Origin: Anopheles merus
Taxonomy: Eukaryota; Arthropoda; Insecta; Diptera; Culicidae
Length of the DNA: 64,000 bases
Direction of reading: 5' to 3'
NCBI RefSeq assembly: GCF_017562075.2
Contig: NC_054083.1
Coordinates: forward strand, 19,279,428 to 19,343,427
Translations under genes and position numbers: made by a program
Shown here: positions 47,422 through 61,729 of the stretch, piece after piece
Position numbering within the stretch: the first letter of the stretch is position 1
Layout of the letters: each line of letters opens with the position of its first letter
The notes under the pieces: model-generated
Told to the model about the DNA's origin: nothing
Seen by the model: the letters and a program-made list of their open reading frames with translations, nothing else
Databases searched by the model: none

Positions 47422-49363
47422 TAATCATGCATTTGGACAGCGGGAAGGAACATTTGTGGGACAGTTAACCGACGGAACCAGTCAATGGGAGATTGAATGA
47501 GGTCACTGTTATGAGCTAATTTGCTGGTTAGTATAGTATAGTTATAGTCTTGGTTTTTTTGTTTAAGCCTGCGTATGAATAAGTTCTAATAACGCTGGGG
47601 AATTATTAACATGTTTCACCTACAAAAGCATCCAGTCAGATAGTTTTTACATAAATATTTCAAACATTCCTACTTATAATCGTTGCCTTTATGGCAGGTA
47701 TGGAAACCGGTCCTGGTGGTTTTATTTAATTAAAAATATATGTATGTAAAGCTAACTTATGATACCGTGAATTAATTATAGTTATCGGTCAACTATTTTA
47801 ACTATTTTTTGGTAATATGATGAAACTACTTGTATAGTTTATTTTTACAATTTCACTTGCTCAAATTGTTTAGTGTTCATTGATTATAATTTAATATCTT
47901 TGATTTTAATTACTCATAGCTCACAAGTTTCATTACATTAGCTGTCTATTTCATTACATTCTCTTGTTGGTTTATCTCACTATATGTCACCAGTTATTAT
48001 AATTATATTATACACTCAGAATATCACAAATTATTTTAATATTGTTACAGTAACTTTTATTTAAAAAAGTCATATGAGTTCATTCTCAACTATTGAACAA
48101 ATGCTAGATACGAAATTAAATGAATTAACTATTCCGTTTATACATATTTTCCCATGTCTTTTATAGGGTTTCTCAAAATTTGTTTGTAGTTTTTTTATTT
48201 ACACACGAAATATTTAGCATGTTTTGCAGAATATTTTGTACACTTGTTCGGATACGTTCCACAATTCATTGATTTGATAGAAAAACGCGAAATTAAAATG
48301 AAAACCCATTAAAAATAACTAAAAAAACACCAAAACCAATAAATTTACAGTTGAAATGAAAAAATAATAAGAATGAAATATGTAGAACAGGCTTATTTGT
48401 ATAATCAAACTGTTTCATTACATGAGGAAAAAAAAAACAATATAGAAAAATTTATCATGAATGGAGTGAAGCGAGTCATAAAAAGAGTGATCGTACAATT
48501 TTCAACAATATTTTTAACTGTATTTACGTTGAAATGAAATATGGGGAATTCAATGATTATCTCTTTTTATGCTATGTTATGGAAAGCCATCAATATGTTG
48601 TATGTATGGTACAATTGATTTAAAGCAATATTGTTAAGCAATGTAAAATTGGTTTGAAGGAGTGAACTTACTGAGAAAAACAGGAATAGAGGGAGTATGA
48701 ACAATCAGAACACTGGGTATTACAATATTTGTTCATGTATCTTCTTTGTACAGCATCAACTGTATCATCGTCCGTGTACATCACGATGCAAAGTAAATCA
48801 CGCAGCTCATATATTAAAAAATGCCACAAATGTTACAGAATTGTGATAACAACAAAAACAGTATGTTTATTCCTAACACAATAATACATTTATTTTCAAA
48901 CTTTTCTTTTTACAATTACTTACACGTAAAAGGTTTATATACAATAATCCCGATGAAACGCATGTATCGCACATTGAATGAGCTAGAGGAATCTAATGTA
49001 AAACTACATCGAAACAATGATTCGTTAGAAAATTTCCGGCACGTCCCGTAACCAACTGAAATTGTGTGAAAAACTTTCAAATTGTTCCAATTATTTCACA
49101 AAGGACACAAGTTTTGTTACAATGTACAGGGCAGGAAATATGTTTGGTTTTTGAATTTCCAATGCATAAATGATGCGACATAAAGGAGGGAGTTTTTGGG
49201 AGTGTGTGATGTACTAAAGGAATAGTCCATAGTGTTCCAATGGACTGCACTTGTCGGAGTGTTGGTGTTCGGGATGTGAAAAGGTGGAGTGTACAAAGGA
49301 CATTGGGATTGATTGCAATATGAAAAGACTTGTCGAAGTGAAGAAGCCATGGCACTACCGTAC
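47422..49363. other. AT-rich intergenic DNA
   Basis: About 2 kb, very AT-rich. The right part probably holds the 3' UTR of the minus-strand gene ending at 49364; AATAAA on the minus strand occurs at 48866-48871 (plus-strand TTTATT). No gene on either strand. Confidence 0.45.
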
Positions 49364-52300
49364 TCACACATCCGCCTTGTCCGCGGCTGGTGGCATCGCG
49401 TCCATCGGCATTCCCTCCTCCTTGGCGGCGGGCACGGATAGTGTGTTGAGCGTTGCCTTGGGTGAATCGGGCGCGGTGCCTTCCTCCTCCGTCCCAGCGC
49501 CGGCCAGTATCCGCTCGATCTCGGGTTCTGGTGAAGTAGTTTGCAAACTGTCAATCGAGTGGTTCGGGGACTTGGGCGCATTACCTTCGAGGTTAAGGAT
49601 CTCGATCGTACCGTCCTCGTTGGAGGTGATGCGCGTCGTCATCTCGCTGTGTGCGATGCCCGTCTCGGCGTCCCGCATCAGCTCCTCCGTTTCCTTCATC
49701 AGATCGTCCGCCATCCGGTCCGTGTCGTCGCCGAAGCTTTGCGCCTTGGTGAGCAGGTCGTTCTTCGCGTTTTCCATCTTTTCCGTCTCCTCGACGCTGT
49801 TCTGCTTCGAGCCCTTCAGCCGTATGATCTGATAGTCCGGGTTGTCCCCGCTGTCGTGCCCGTTCGTGGCCGGCTCGTGGCCGTCGTCCTCGTTGACGTG
49901 ATCGGATTTGTTGTCCTTTTTGCCACCCAGCACGTTTTCCAGCTCGTGCGTAACGTTTTGGACGGCTCCCTTCACATGCTCACCGACGTCTGGAACGACA
50001 AAAGCGACAAAAACGGGTGTACCGATTAGAGGCAAAAGGGTTTAGTGGGAAGTTACCATTGCCATTTGTTTTGCCACTAGCAACACGGGCACGGTGGATG
50101 GTTTGAATGTTAAGTTTGAAAATAGAAATTAAATTCCAATCCACGGGACAAAACGTATCAAAAATGCTAGGCGTACATGCACAATCACACGCTCGGTACA
50201 CATATGCCGTCAAATGCCACCCCAGATCCGGAAGCCATAAATAAGTAACCTGTCTGTGTTTGCGGTCGTCAGCAGGCCGGGCGTGCGAGGTGACAGCGCA
50301 ACACATGGTTAAAGTGAAAGGCATATGCATAAATCTAGCCTACATTCTGCAGGGTGAAACTGAGGAGAAAGTATCCATTTGGCATGGCAAAAATGAAAGC
50401 CACTCAATGTAGTGTAAGCCTTTGGTAGAGGTTTTCAAACCAGGTTTTCAAAGGACAAAGACATGTATTACATTAATTAACATTCAAATAGGCTGTAAAA
50501 AGAGCGGCATGTTTTTTTTCCTGAGCCGTTGCGGAAAAGAAAAGCAAACGAGAAAGCTTTTATGGTGAGCTTTCGGTTGCAACGTTCACTTGCTCTATGC
50601 GTTTTTTTCCATCCTTAACGAACTGTGTGGCGGCTGCAGGCCGGTCTTTGAGGTTTCCACTCAAGCCACAGCGGTATGCCGGTTTTTCTGGCCTGGTAGA
50701 CGATGAACTATTTGTGGGTAGCAACAGAATGAAAGCAGTTTGCATTACGGTGGTTTGCGAGGCTAACGAGTGTAAAAAAACCCTTGCTTTTGTGATAGTT
50801 TTCCGCTGCTCCTGAACATTGTAAGCGAAATGAGATGATTGCACAGGTGAAAAGAGGCCAAAATGTTAATTTTAATGAAATTCTTTCCTTTAGCGATGGT
50901 TTATTAATACTGGTTCTTTGGAAGTTCGTATCATTCATAAAAAAATCATTAAGTAAATGATTTCAAAGAACATAATTATACATGGGTCCATGTACTAAAA
51001 TGTAAAATAATTCTAAAAATATTAAGCATTCCTGATGTACACTGCTACTGTTTATAAACGTTATGTTGAGCTAAATTTCACATCGATTCAATGTAATTAC
51101 TAGCGGTCTCTTTACGCCCTGAAAGAAGAGAACGAGTTTCAAGCAATATGTCTGTTTCGCCATAAAATTGTCGGCTCCTTGTAGGCATGATCTTGAATTT
51201 ATTTCATTCGACCAACTATCCCTCATTAAAAACCTTGTTGGCCTTTGATAATGTTAACGAGGTTGCTTCAAGATACAGAGGTCTGTTGCGGTAAGTGAAA
51301 GGTAAACGTCACAACTTTTACACAGACAGATAACAATGTTTCGTACTTAACCTCGTTATGCCCATGGAGACATTAGGAGATAGGTTGGCTGTACCCATGA
51401 CCGGTTAAGTTTGTTGTTTAAAATATTTTTTTTTACACCAAAAATAAACCAATCTATAAAGAATACAAATTGATTGAACTGAAACAGTGAGCCATGGCAA
51501 ATAGATAGATGCATGGAGTTATCAAGCTGCTTTTTAAAATATAACATCTTAAGGTTCAACTGGTGATCATATCACTTACACTCATGTGATATATTGTTTT
51601 TGAAATGATTATGTCATATTTCAATGATATTCTTTTCACTAATTATTGAAACTGGAATCTTCAACAATCGAAATTATATATTTTACTTAGTATATACATT
51701 TTACTTACTTTACCTTCACTGCAATCATAATTGTAGCTGAGTGAATGGTGTAAAAATCTCTCATTTTGTGGGTTTTACTGAGGATAGTTTGACTATGATC
51801 CACAAACATTTAGCTGTTATTCATGATGAATATTTAAATGTTGATTTCTAAATGATTCTTGACTGGCTAATTGGATTAATAATTGTGCCAGATTGATTCT
51901 TTGATAGTGTCACAGCAAGTACGACGTATTTGTTGATCGATTAAAGTCACTGTCAAACTGGGCCCTAAATTTCAGCCATTTCATTCCATTTTCATGTCAA
52001 ATTCAACCATCACGATCGCTCCATTTCAGTAACAGTCCAGTGCGTTGAACTGCCTTGACCTGTGTCAAGGATTATTCATCAACATTTCACCGAAAGGTCA
52101 TCATCGGTGGGTAGTTGAACGAACGCCGCGTTGTAGCTAAATCATGCATAAGCAACACGCGTCCCAGGTGTACTTTCAGCCGTACGATTGAGTAATTGTT
52201 TATTGCTTTCGGTTGCCAGTGCGTAGGGTATAGATAACCGATTGCCGTTTCCGAAGCACGATTCCCAATAGACGTCTGGTGTTTCGGTTCCGTCGGTTGG

Positions 52301-55300
52301 ATGCTTGCTAATGGGTTTATTGGTGAAATAAAGTTCCGTGGACATTGAAAAAACAGTAGACCCTCATTAGTTCGCAAAAGCCGCAGCTGGTATCATCTGG
52401 TTCCCAGCTTCAGCCAAGACAGAAAAAGAGTATTTAAGAGCCAAAGATGTCTCCTTTTTACTATCTCTCCACCGCAATCTATGCGGAACTGTACCCGGTA
52501 GGGTTTGGGATTTTAATGTGTGTAGAGAGAGAAAGAGAAATATAGAGAGTGAAAGTGAGAAAGAGAGCTAGAGGGAAAACGAGAATTTTATTATCTGTCT
52601 CGAACTTTATCCATTTGTGCTGTTAAGGACGATCATCAGCAAGGTGTTGAAAGTAACGTCTTGCATATTTCAAACACTTAACGTTCGCAGTTGGAAAGGC
52701 GGACAGAAATTCAATTACCGATGGACCGCTGGTGGGACAGTCCTGTGTGATAATGCTATTATGCGTTGCTTTTGTTTTCTTTCATTTATCCCCCAGGCTC
52801 TATACCCTTTTCCAGTTGCCCATGCTGCTGCCCATGGAGCTGTGGTCCACTTGTTGGCTTGCGATGGTTCATTGTTTATTTATTGTTCAAGAGCTGGGTT
52901 GGAGTTTAGTATTACCGGGGAATGGGCAGCTCCTAGGGACCGAGCGATCGTGTAAAGGGGATAATAAAGGATTCTTGAAGATAAAACAATTTGTATCGTA
53001 TGAAGACACTGTGAGACACCATTTAGGTGCGGAATGAAGATTCCTGGATCGAAGGGTAATTATAAAATTATGATTCTTGAGACTAATTTTAAAATAATGC
53101 ATGAAGGTTATTTAAAAAACAGGATCACAGTATAAAAGCAAAAATAAAACGATAAAAATGCCTCATTTTAACAGAAAGGTTACAATTCCATCCTAAATTC
53201 TTTACGCAATGTCTACCCCAATGACATTTAGCTTTCGAAAGCGAACACGAACGATACATGATTCGAAGCGAAAGGAAGGAAAGCAGCAACGACCCTGCCC
53301 TTGAACTTTTGACTAGGGTTACTTGAGCCGAACAGTCAACCGAACAGTCCAATCGCATGAGAGCCAACCAACACAAGAAACGAAAAGAAAACAAACTACA
53401 CCCGACAGGTGAAAATCGAAGCAAAGCTAATAAAACAAAAAGGCGTATTAAAGGCGTACACATTAAGTGGGAACGAGTGAACAATTTACACGGGCGTACG
53501 CCCAGACAGTTCGGACAGAATAGATTCATCAAGAAGGAGCAGAAAAGAGAATGAAAAAGAATAAAATAAACAATGGTAAATCGATGGATTTTCCTTTTCT
53601 AGTTGCAAAAAGTCACCGGAAAGAGAGACAAGCTGGCAGTCGAACCGCAAACACAGGGCAGGAAACCAAAACAAATTAAAAAAAAAAAACAGAAAAGAAA
53701 GAGAGAAAAAACAAAACTATTCAAACCAAAGAAAGGAATTCGAACAATTCACAAATGAAGGAGGAAAAGAATGATAAAACAGCCCCAAATACCGAACGGA
53801 AACAGCAACCAATATTCGGCAGAAGCTCATTAATTATTCATGATTCTCTTGTCTTTGTTAAGGTTTGAAGGAAAGGCATGAAATGTGAACCAACATGTGT
53901 GTGTTTGTGTTGTGTGTGTTGTGTGTATGCTTGTGATGTTTGATACCTTTCGTCCTGCAGTTGCCTTTATATGCCTTATACATTTTAGGGGGTAAGTTTA
54001 TTTAAAGCATACGAAACCAAACAGTATTGTTGAGCCACTTCAAACCCGGGGAAGGTAAATGTCACGGGTGAGCTTTATTGTGTTGCTGTTTTTTGTTTGT
54101 TTTCCTACGGCAAGGGAATCAAACCAGTAGCTTCGTAGAAAAGCAATCCTGGGTACATCGCACATTAATGGAGGAGATGTTTTGTAGTAGAATAAGATGG
54201 CCAAACCATTAGCTAGTGGCGGTAGTTGGATAGAAATTTCGTCATTGTTAAGAAGGGCATTGAATTATGGGCAACGCGCAGGATAAGCTGAGTGGTGCTA
54301 TTAATACATTTCGAGTGATTATATAAGGCATTCTCCTAGATTGTTCCAATTGGAAAAGGTTCATCCGTAGGGGAAAGAGCTTAACTCCTGCATGTAGCAA
54401 GCGAAAGTATTTTTTATGATGATATTTTATGTGAAATTATCTAAAAAAAGCACACATTCGGCAATGAAGATCAGCACCTATATTCATATAAAAATATGTT
54501 TCGTTGGTCAAGATAAACAAAAATAAATAAACAACTTATTAGTATGTTAACGAAAAAAATGTGTATATTTGAGATCATGCTAAAATGTTTTTGAAAATAT
54601 TTGAAACTAGTTATGTTAGAAGGATGAAATCATGTGATATGTTCAAATCCAAAAAGATATCTTTGAAAATTTTTAAATTATTTTTTTTGTATTTCAAGCG
54701 TATTTACGCAATTCCTTGATAGTGGTGCTTTGGTAATCTATCGAAAATATCCATCAAATAAATTACTAACAAATTATACCCCCATTGTAATAGAATAGAC
54801 TATCAGACTTCTTTCAGCGAAAAGTTTTTGCCCGTAACTGATATCGTTCTAAATATAGCACACCTCTCGCCTAGAAATCACGATATGGTGACACCTTTTG
54901 GTACTTTTGTGTGAGGTCTGAGTGTGTTGGCAAAAAAAAGGAAAAAAGATAAACTAAAACCACCACCAACGTGCGACTGTGAAATGTTGCTCCGTGTACC
55001 GTTAACCGATAGCCGCGTCGTGGAGCGTGTACAAATCAAGCCATGAATAAAATTAAGATATGCATCAATGCTTAGATTGATGGTTAGCTTTCGGCGCTAT
55101 CCAAAAGTGGAATGTAAGCACCACCGAACGCTCGTGCGCCGGAATGTTGGTGGAAAGATAGGAAAACAGGTGAAAATGGTGCACGAAAGCACTCGAACAC
55201 TTCTTCCACTTTCCAATATTCGAACAGCACGCTAGAAAACGCTTCAGCAGCAGCAGGTACAGAATCGTATATTTTTGGCAATATTTTAACCGTTAAAAAT

Positions 55301-57780
55301 CGTTGACCTTTTGCGCGAAACTTCGATTTGCTACAGTGATGGATGCTTTACCTTCCACTGAAGAAGTGTTATGGTCACATTGTGATTTTTGAAATGCTTC
55401 ATTTTTATTGTGTTGTTGATTCGGTCCAGAACCAACCATCAGCTCGGACATGCAAAAACCCGCCGATCCCGCCGGGGCCAATCAGCGCCACTCTCCAATC
55501 AATCCATTTAGTGGAGAAATTGTAGTCAATTTACTCACGGGGGTTTTCCTTTTGTAAAATCACTCTACTATCGATCGACCCGATGGAAACGCCTGGTGCT
55601 TGTTGATGGATGGCACCGTGGTGTAACGTACGCGTGTCTGATAGCGTAATAGAGTTTATTGCCCGTAATGAGGCACCCATTTGTGCTGGTGGAATAGAAT
55701 TTGCGTTTGTAGCGAGCTCCCCTTCCCGTTTAGGGTGGGATGTTAAATTGAGTGACTGAGCTAACAATGGATGCGGTAGCCATCAATGCATGGGAAGAGG
55801 AAGGCTGTTGATCAATGGGCCAGAATATAAATAGCCGTGTCAGTCAACACACTGTCGGATTGTTTGAAAAAGTAAAACGATGGCATGCATGTGTGCCCGG
55901 CGCTGGGATGGCATCGGAAAGGATGTATTGTTTGAACAAACTGACAGCCTAAAACAACAATGGAGAGTCGAAGCAAACTTTTCTAGTAAAACAATTGTAA
56001 TCATGTGTTTTAGTTAGTTAACTTTGACCAAGATTGAAAAATACTACGTTATTCTACAATATCATGTTGAACAGTGATTTTTCTTTTCTTTTGTCAATCA
56101 TAGCTTAAGCAATGAAATAGCTGTCAAATAAGTAACAATATATAAAATTATTACATATGTCATTAGCTGTGAATGAACAGTCAAACAGTTTTGCTGTATT
56201 GATAATCATTATGCATAGGAACATATAAGGTTATTTACTTGTTAATTACCTTATAAAAAATAATATTATTTCATTTTTCAGAAAGAAATCAAAAACTTAT
56301 TTTTTTATTTCAAGAGAAAAGGTCGTCCAAAAACTAAAACCTTTTTTTTATTCAGGAGTAACGGTCCAAAAAGGCCGTATTGCTAAAAACTTAAAACATG
56401 ATATTATTAAAAAATAAAAAATGTATAAAATTTTGTAAAATGGTAATTTGTCTTGGTTCTTAGTTTCGAAATATTTTTTTTGTAAAATTAATATCTATTT
56501 AGAAACAATTTAATGTTAATGAAACATGCTCAAAGTGTATGGTTTATATTGAAACTAAATGTTTGACGGCACCTTTCCGTATTACTTTCCATTTTTACCA
56601 TAGGTACAACCAGGGAAAACATCCTGATGGAGACGCCTGGTACCTTTTATTTATCTTATTGTACTATTCATTTTTGTATTAGCTTGTTTAGTTTAGCTTC
56701 GATTTCACCTCGCTTCTGTATGTAGATACTTGTCTGATTAACATATAACGAGGATATTATGCTTGCGTTACACAAATAAAAACATAAAGACAATATTAGT
56801 AGTGCAGTAGTTGCGAATGATATTCAGAGATCAATGTGAAGTATTCAATGAAATGCGCGCTATAAAATGAGCTTTAGTAAATATTGATGCTTTTTCAATT
56901 TATTAATTGTCTGACCATCATTAATTGACTCTTCTTCGAGTCATTAATTTTCAATTTCAAAATAGCTCGCAAATGCAATAAATGACTGCAACTCTACCTA
57001 ATAGAATTAAGCGTTACGCAGCGCTGACCAATTCATGTCATTTGAATGCAGGCTTGGCATTCAATGTTGCTACACATAATATGAAGCCATTCCAATGGGA
57101 TGAGATGTCGGCAAGGCTCATGACGTTAAGTGAAGCGAAAATGAGTTATCATTCATTTACTGCGCTTGTGTCTCGTCTGTGATGGTTTGTGGGCTATTTA
57201 CCAATCAAAACCCTAACCTATTTTAGAGTTCGGACGATCTAAACTGCATCTCAACCCTTCACAAGTCCATAGCTAAATGTTGTATGTTGTGTTGTGTGTT
57301 GTATGGAAAGCTTAGGCGTTTCAGCTTATGTCATTTCAGTTATTTTAGTTGTCAAAATGTTTAAATTAAAATATATCAAGTAATTAATTCATAATATTCT
57401 ATTTATTCAATGCATTCTCTGAGACAAATTTTGCTAAGGTATTAATACCTAACTAATGGATAACAATGGATAACCTAGTAAATCACCCTCCCCATCCCCA
57501 CACCAAAAATACTGTTCACCATAGTAGCTTGTCTAGAACTTGTGAATTTATAATGTACAAGAGATTTGCAAATTTCACCCATAAAGCTGTTGTGTTTCAA
57601 AAAACCCACCATCCACCTTTCACCGTTCGTGTGCAGTAATTAAGCTTGCTTACCATTGATCGCCGCTTCGCCGGCATGCAGCACGTCGGACGCGGTTTTG
57701 GTGGCCGCTTCTTTGGCTGTCTCGATGACGCCACCGGGACCACCACCGTTGATTAACGGAGAACTGCTTGCACAACCCAT
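49364..57780 (-). CDS. Met-Gly-Cys acylated, amphipathic acidic protein, two exons, 250 aa
   Basis: Exon 1 is 57780-57654 and exon 2 is 49989-49364 on the minus strand, joined in phase 1 (AATG|GTAAGC to TTCCAG|ACGTC), with a 7.7-kb intron. The N-terminus MGCASSSPLI is a classic N-myristoylation (Gly2) plus palmitoylation (Cys3) signal, predicting attachment to the inner face of a membrane. Residues 18-60 (ETAKEAATKTASDVLHAGEAAIND then VGEHVKGAVQNVTHELENV) form an Ala/Val-rich amphipathic stretch of the kind found in lipid-surface helices. The rest is acidic and probably disordered, with DNPDYQIIRLKG as the most ordered-looking piece and a helix MADDLMKETEELMRDAE. I cannot name the family. Further alternative exons may hide in the long intron. 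Confidence 0.75.
49990..57653 (-). other. 7.7-kb intron of the acylated-protein gene
   Basis: I see no gene inside. It is AT-rich with a GA-rich run (52525-52575), a long purine/A-rich tract (53370-53790), a GT run (53897-53935) and very AT-rich DNA at 56030-56560. It has no splice-bounded exon that I can defend. Confidence 0.5.
53370..53790. repeat. Purine-rich (A/G) low-complexity tract
   Basis: Plus-strand sequence is dominated by AAAGAAA/GAAAAG words with few pyrimidines, including an A10 run near 53680. On the minus (transcribed) strand this becomes a long polypyrimidine stretch within the intron. Confidence 0.6.
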
Positions 57781-60700
57781 CGTTCTTTACGAAATGTTTT
57801 GGCTTCCTTCGCTAAGCTCTTTCTCCTGCTATCGCTCACAGTATATGCAGACACACACACACAATCACACAAGCACACAGCACGAACACTTCTACACCCG
57901 AAAATGGGACGTTTGGGAACACTGCATAAATTGCACTGCACTTTAGCTTGTGCGAAAGTTGGCCCCTTTTAGCTGTGACTAACGTAAGGAATGGTGGCGA
58001 TTGTGAAAGCCGTTGACTTAGCTAATTGTTTTCAATTACTGACCCAGTGGTAGCCTTCGTAAAGGGAAATTGCACCAGTAGATTGATTTTGGCAGCTGGA
58101 TCCAAACCGTTTGGTTTGGACAGTGTTTTTGTTGCGTTTGGAAATAAATTCAATTTCCCTTCATCGCCCGGCCCTGCCAAAGTTTCCCGAGTGGGTTTGT
58201 TTAATTGATACCACTACACAAATGCTACTAAACTAAAGGCACAACACCACTAAGTAACCGTGGAGAAGCTCGCCGTGAATTGTGGGTGTTTGTTTTGCAA
58301 GCAGTTTGAGCTTTCTTTCCCTTCTCGTGAAAATCTTGAAAGGTTACGGATCGCAGGATTCACACGACTTACTAATGCCGGAGCTCAAATTTTCCGTGGA
58401 TGCTCCTTTCTACTCAAGAGCGGGCGCACACGTGGCAGAAAGTTTTCGCCTTCCCGGCTGTGGCGGGTGTTCTGTGGAAGACACAAGAATAGATACGGTT
58501 TCAGTTGAAACTGGAAGTTTCTGATGTGAATGCGTGAGACAGTGAATTTGGATTGGTTTTGGGGGGAAGGGAAGCAAACACAAACGGACCAAAACATTAA
58601 TCAACCCACGGTGTAGTTTCTGTCGGTGCTCGGTAGCCCAAGTGACGACGACAAAGTTTGTGGCAATTGGTTGATTGATCGGAATTGAGTATTAGTTAGT
58701 GCTACGCTTGTCTGTTGGCTTTGTTTCTATGAAGCTCGATAAAATGTAAGTAGGAATTGTAAATAGTTACCAAGTTGTTTACATTACAAAGTTTTTGTTA
58801 CTGTATTTTCGGTTTTACCTTTTTTTTATTTGTAGATCTCTTCTAAACAACGTTTGTTTTTGAGCCTACAACAAGCGTTGGATGAATTCAACTGAAAATT
58901 ATTCATTTTTTAGGCTTCTCACTTTCCAAAATAGGATATGTGCTTTTTTCATAGAAGTATGCATAGTATATGCTCATAACAAATCTTGAAAATCTTGAGA
59001 AAAAATCGTTAGAAACAACCGAGAAGCTCGTTTGTTGCCTAAAAGGTTTCATTCGGTAAACAAACTATATGCTTCTCCTCTAAAAATACAATATATTGTG
59101 CGTATCCTGTGTTGTACAAATTCTTAAGTTCTGATACAAAGGTTTTGGAAATTGAAACAATTTTTTATCCGTCAACATTTAAAGCAGGAAGCTGGAATAA
59201 GAAAATGTTAAGTTTACCGAAATCAATTAGAATAATTAAACTCCATTGTTATACTATTTTTTATGAATCCTACACCATACCGCAGTTCTGCGTAAATGGG
59301 CAATACAATTCAATTAAACATGAAGCTATGAATAACGCACACCACAATTGCAATACCAAACCGCATATTGCTCTGTAAGTGGGCTCTCAATTAAATCACA
59401 ACACGCACAATAAATTATACCGACCGCACCACATAACGGCAATACCGCCAACAGTACCGATGAAAGCGCTTTACAGCTCCCGTTTTCGGAAGCTTTGTGC
59501 TGCTTGGCCACACTATCTTTACGGATTTGTAGTTTAGATAAATTATGGTAATAGTATAGGCTCGTGAATGAAACATTTAATCACAACCACCACCCGGTTG
59601 TACTGTATAATTTTCAGACAATAAAACAACCGTCCGCATTTTTCCATTCAGACTCCAAAACAATGAACGCAATTCCGTTTGATCCAGTATGCAAAATGGG
59701 GAAAACTTTGGACCCTATATTTGGGTCACTAAGGCAGCCGAGCGGGCACTATCAGTGACCCCAAAAAGTCGAACAATGTACGCCGAAAAGAGCTACAGCG
59801 GGACGATTTACAAAGCAAAAAAACCTCGCGCATGAAAATTGTTTCTCGCTCTTATTAAACTACCGGGAGGGATTTAAGGCCCGGAACGGGGATGAAGGGA
59901 TGGGATGTTTGAGCTGGGAGGTAATGTATGTAACCCAGATTTGAGGCTGCCATTACCTTTAGCTTTGACTTGGGTCCAATTAGGACATGTAGACGAGTTT
60001 CCGATACAAGAAAACGACCGTTCGATTCGAGTTTTTTTTTCAAACTGGTTCAATAAAGGATCACGATCAGATTATACACCGACACTGCAAGGCACTTAGG
60101 CACACGATTTTGAATTGAATTTACATTTGGTTTAACAGCTAACTTCCATTCCTCCACAAGCTATTCCACTTGGTTTCAAAGTTAGTCGTTGTTGCAGGTC
60201 CACGTACTCTGCGTCACTTTCAGCACCGTCTCGTCTGAGGGTCACAACAAAACTGACCAAAGTCCAGACCTCGTTCGAGTCTGGCAGGCCTTCCCTAACC
60301 CACAACACGCTGCTTGCTTGCGTGTTCGATTGAGTTTTTTGTAATCCACGTTTGGAAAAGTTTTTTTTATTCTTCTCCTCCTTCAAACTCCGGAATCCAG
60401 GCACTTCAGGCCCTCCGGGGTGGTGGTGTTGGAGTCTCTGAACAAAAAAGCGCGCTGGTCATCATGTTCTGGTGTGTGTGTGTGTTACCACGCGGTAACG
60501 GTGTGATTGTGCAGGGAAAAAGAGTGGGTTTTTTGTTGCTGCCAGGGGGTCTTTTGTGTGTGTGCTGGAGTCCTGTTGCAAGGCAGGTCTATTTTAAGCC
60601 ACGTTGCGAGGGTCTCAACTGCGGATTGGTTCCGTCTACCGTCTGGGTAAAACTTGTAGTGTTTGTGCGTTTGTTGATGTATATGTGTGTTGAAGGGTTG

Positions 60701-61686
60701 TTTCAATGTGAAGGTATGGCTGATCCCATGGTAGAGGTTGGTGTTGCAAGGCAATCATATAATTATATCGTACAACGTTTCGTTTCCCTTTCACTGTTGC
60801 TTTCCGTTCGAAGGATACTTCTAGAGTGTTCAGCTAACCCTTGAATGAGGGAGGATTTGTGCTGCATATGTAACAATTGTACATTACAAATATTAAAAAT
60901 ATGACTTTCCTGTTTGTTTGCCAGATTTCATGACACGATTTACAATCTTATGACATGACATGAAGCAACTATTATATATTTTGTGAAGGCTCGAGTTTAT
61001 CTGCAAATTGATTACCTCAATGCCAACTAATGTTGATAAACTTAATACATTGTTCAGTATAATGAAGAAATATATAATGTATGCTGAATTGTAAAACATC
61101 GTTTAAAGTTGTTTCCATGAATAATTTCAGGAATAATTTCAGCTTTCAAATGGCAATGAGGTTGGAAGATTACTTGATCTCCTCATAATTTTGTAACTGA
61201 ATTTGACGCTGAGTTATAAAAAATATGAGTAAAGCTTTACCAATTTTCAAAATTCCAACTAAATGCCTTTTTTGAAGAAACACAAAAACAAAAACCAAAT
61301 GTTTGTTTTGTTTTCACGCTACATCAGTTTGCTTTTTGAATAATTTATGATCACTCAATAAATATCTGCATTAAAATCATATTGATGGAAATGTTAGCTT
61401 CAATACGTAATAAAAATATAAATCAATTTTATTGAAGGGCAATGTAGATGCTAGGCTGCTGGCAAAAATATTCGCATTACTAGAAGAAGTAGGTACGCTT
61501 TCTTGAGATTTTGTAATTCTTGTAATAATTTACCATGTAATCTCGAAATCTCAAACCAAACCCAAAGTATGATGTTGAGACATTATGTCACAAAGATTCC
61601 CAAAAGTGTAATAGCAACCTTAAGTCAATTAAAGACACGTGGCAAGAAAATTAGTATGCAGCACACCATACTCACGTAAATTACAC
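57781..61686. other. Upstream region of the acylated-protein gene; otherwise no gene seen
   Basis: The first few hundred bases should hold the minus-strand promoter and 5' UTR. A CA-rich run lies at 57849-57880. The 176-codon plus-strand frame at 60314-60844 and the 90-codon minus-strand frame at 60132-60404 lack motifs. Very AT-rich DNA lies at 60860-61660. Confidence 0.4.
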
Positions 61687-61729
61687 TTTATTACCAATTT
61701 CGAGCTGTACGTACAAGGGTTACGCGCGG

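Noticed and set aside
46379..47500. 373-codon plus-strand open frame rich in serine
   Set aside because: It is the antisense shadow of the acidic 416-codon gene on the minus strand; Ser/Arg runs are the complement of its Glu/Asp codons.
60314..60844. 176-codon plus-strand open frame rich in Val and Gly
   Set aside because: GT-rich composition explains the openness; no motif, no splice or poly(A) support.
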